Positions 6,687-7,539 of a DNA stretch of 7,539 nt are shown here, one piece after another. The notes under the pieces are model-generated. The model saw nothing but the letters and a program-made list of their open reading frames with translations, was not told the origin of the DNA and ran no database searches. Every line of letters begins with the position of its first letter. The stretch's first letter is position 1. The position numbers and the translations under genes were made by a program. Source of the DNA: an uncultured Flammeovirgaceae bacterium (GTDB taxonomy: Bacteria > Bacteroidota > Bacteroidia > Cytophagales > Cyclobacteriaceae); NCBI GenBank assembly GCA_937138955.1, contig CAKZPJ010000063.1, positions 1 to 7,539 on the forward strand, written 5' to 3'.

Positions 6687-6705
6687 CTACGTAGCAACAA
6701 AGCAA

Positions 6706-7383
6706 ATGACGAATACCAAGCAAATCCTCAATCAACTGCATGATTTAGCCGACCCGGCCTACTTACCCAAAATGCAGCGATTTGGAATCTCTACGGATCA
6801 AGCCCTGGGCATCCGCATGCCCGTGCTTAGGCAATTGGCTACACCCTATTACAAACAACACGAACTAGCCCTTGATTTGTGGGATAGCGGTATCCACGAA
6901 GCCCGGATACTTGCTACATTGGTGGATGACTATCAACAAGTAACCAAAGAGCAACTGGAAAATTGGGTAGCGGATATTCATTCCTGGGATGTATGCGATC
7001 AGGCCTGTGGTAATCTATTTTGGCGTACTCCGTTTGCCTACCAAAAAGCTACCGAGTGGTGCCAACGTTCCGAAGAGTTTGTAAAACGAGCGGGCTTTGT
7101 GCTAATGACTGCTTTGGTTATCCACGATAAGAAGATGCCCGAAGATCAGATCACCGCTTTCTTTCCCTACCTAGAAATGGAAGCCTACGATAACCGTAAC
7201 TTTGTAAAGAAAGCCATCAACTGGATGCTACGCCAAACCGGAAAACGTAGTTCATCGCTTAATCAAAAAGCTATTGAATTAGCCCAGAAGATTGCCCAGC
7301 AAGAATATCCATCCGCCCGCTGGATTGCTAAAGATGCTCTACGGGAACTTCAGAGTGGGAAGGTGCAGGAGAGGCTAAAATAA
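6706..7383 (+). CDS. DNA alkylation repair protein, AlkD-like HEAT-repeat glycosylase
   Basis: This 225-residue protein belongs to the DNA_alkylation family (AlkC/AlkD-type helical repeats). Well-studied AlkD removes N3- and N7-alkylated, positively charged purines from DNA in the cytoplasm. Visible landmarks are LGIRMPVLRQLA (34-45), the helix LWDSGIHEARILATLVDD (58-75), WVADIHSWDVCDQACGNLF (87-105), FVKRAGFVLMTALV (125-138), FVKKAINWMLRQTGK (166-180) and ARWIAKDALREL (204-215). Trp94 and Asp98 have the spacing of the catalytic Trp/Asp pair of Bacillus cereus AlkD; Arg128 and Trp173 are the likely counterparts of its Arg and second Trp, by motif, not by alignment. Length is normal for the family and the ATG at 6706 fits the first helix. 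It has its own promoter candidate and ends before a palindrome, so it is probably monocistronic. Non-enzymatic DNA-binding members exist, but the retained residues favour an active glycosylase. Confidence 0.92.
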   Translation: MTNTKQILNQLHDLADPAYLPKMQRFGISTDQALGIRMPVLRQLATPYYKQHELALDLWDSGIHEARILATLVDDYQQVTKEQLENWVADIHSWDVCDQACGNLFWRTPFAYQKATEWCQRSEEFVKRAGFVLMTALVIHDKKMPEDQITAFFPYLEMEAYDNRNFVKKAINWMLRQTGKRSSSLNQKAIELAQKIAQQEYPSARWIAKDALRELQSGKVQERLK

Positions 7384-7389
7384 CTGAAG

Positions 7390-7440
7390 ACCGGAGTCTG
7401 GACACCGGAGACCGAAAATTTTACCCGGTTTCCGGTCTCC
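7390..7440. repeat. Palindrome with short direct repeats between convergent genes
   Basis: GGAGACCG (7407-7414) pairs exactly with CGGTCTCC (7433-7440) around an 18-base loop, in which an AAAA/TTT pairing can lengthen the stem past one bulge. ACCGGAG occurs twice (7390-7396 and 7404-7410), so the left arm is partly duplicated. It fills the gap between the stop of the alkylation repair gene (7383) and the stop of the opposing gene (7443). It may end transcription from both sides, but no T-run follows in either direction. The GC-rich, repeated make-up could equally be an interspersed extragenic palindrome. Confidence 0.5.
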
Positions 7441-7442
7441 AG

Positions 7443-7539
7443 CTAATTACTCGCCAACAAATTACACGACTCTACCAGCCGGATGAATTCTTGACGGTAA
7501 CCTTCTCGATCTTCGCCTTTTGCCTCTCGAGCCATTTGG
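7443..7539 (-). CDS. C-terminal end of a YfbK-like von Willebrand factor A protein (partial)
   Basis: An open frame on the minus strand enters from the right window edge and ends with TAG at 7443-7445; 31 residues are visible. They contain AREAKGEDREGYRQEFIRLV followed by a short tail. The pattern Ala-(x)-Lys-Gly-x-Asp-x-x-Gly-Tyr-Arg-x-Glu-Phe-Ile-Arg-Leu-Val resembles, from memory, the end of the DUF3520 region that closes YfbK-type vWA proteins. Such proteins are exported or envelope-anchored in Bacteroidota. An internal ATG at 7533-7535 is too close to the end to be the start, so the gene must extend beyond the window. That it is coding is quite likely given the motif; the family assignment rests on this short piece. 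Confidence 0.6.
   Translation of the reverse strand, partial: QMAREAKGEDREGYRQEFIRLVESCNLLASN

Larger units (their letters stand above)
6059..6705. other. 647-base region without an intact gene; possible gene remnants
   Basis: No ATG-initiated plausible gene is present, and the plus strand has no ATG at all between the DUF6807 start and the ATG of the gene at 6706. Yet long stop-free stretches occur on both strands: plus 6096-6392 (98 codons), plus 6325-6489, plus 6429-6686 (86 codons) and minus 6111-6308 (65 codons). Several read like protein and change frame where they meet, which fits one or two decayed genes. Two -7 type promoter boxes (6082-6089 and 6675-6682) sit at the two ends, serving the flanking genes. 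An 8-bp inverted repeat is at 6115-6149. I could not assign any family. Confidence 0.5.

Noticed and set aside
7384..7440. Repeated ACCGGAG units as the start of a CRISPR array.
   Set aside because: There are only two short units 14 bases apart, with no repeat-spacer periodicity and no cas gene.

Overview
The window looks like a chromosomal stretch of a Bacteroidota bacterium, probably of the Cytophagales type. Evidence: recognisable Shine-Dalgarno sequences are nearly absent; upstream regions carry TAnnTTTG -7 boxes typical of this phylum; the secreted proteins and lipoproteins have Bacteroidota-style signals, including a Cys-Lys-Glu-Asp-Asp start on one lipoprotein; and the families present (DUF6807/PmoA-like, 3-keto-disaccharide hydrolase-like DUF1080, YwqK/MORN-like proteins) are common there. 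The exact genus cannot be read from the sequence.

Layout. 62-1261 (+) is a complete glycine C-acetyltransferase (kbl). 1409-2305 (+) is a secreted MORN/YwqK-like protein with a very charged linker and a good promoter candidate upstream. 2339-2791 (-) is a small lipocalin-like lipoprotein converging on it. A 278-base divergent spacer (2792-3069), in which I found no clear promoter box, leads to 3070-4026 (+), a secreted fusion of an NTF2-like (DUF4440/SgcJ-EcaC type) domain to a DUF985 cupin. After a stem-loop come 4110-4811 (+), a secreted DUF1080-like jelly-roll protein, and, 8 bases later, 4820-5143 (+), a three-helix membrane protein starting with GTG. This overlaps tail to tail with 5123-6058 (-), a DUF6807 lipoprotein. 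6059-6705 holds no intact gene but several open, start-less stretches that may be gene remnants. 6706-7383 (+) is an AlkD-like DNA alkylation repair protein. A palindrome at 7404-7440 separates it from the 3' end of a converging gene (7443-7539, -) whose visible 31 residues resemble the C-terminus of YfbK-type von Willebrand factor A proteins.

How the genes relate. Most look like independent housekeeping or envelope genes. The part with possible shared purpose is 3070-6058: three exported proteins (cupin fusion, DUF1080-like, DUF6807) and one membrane protein, two of them from families linked to glycoside handling. A periplasmic carbohydrate role is an inference. I see no CRISPR array, tRNA, rRNA, insertion sequence or recognisable defence system. 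The less ordinary items are the exported NTF2-cupin fusion, the decayed-looking 6.1-6.7 kb region and the 7.4 kb palindrome.
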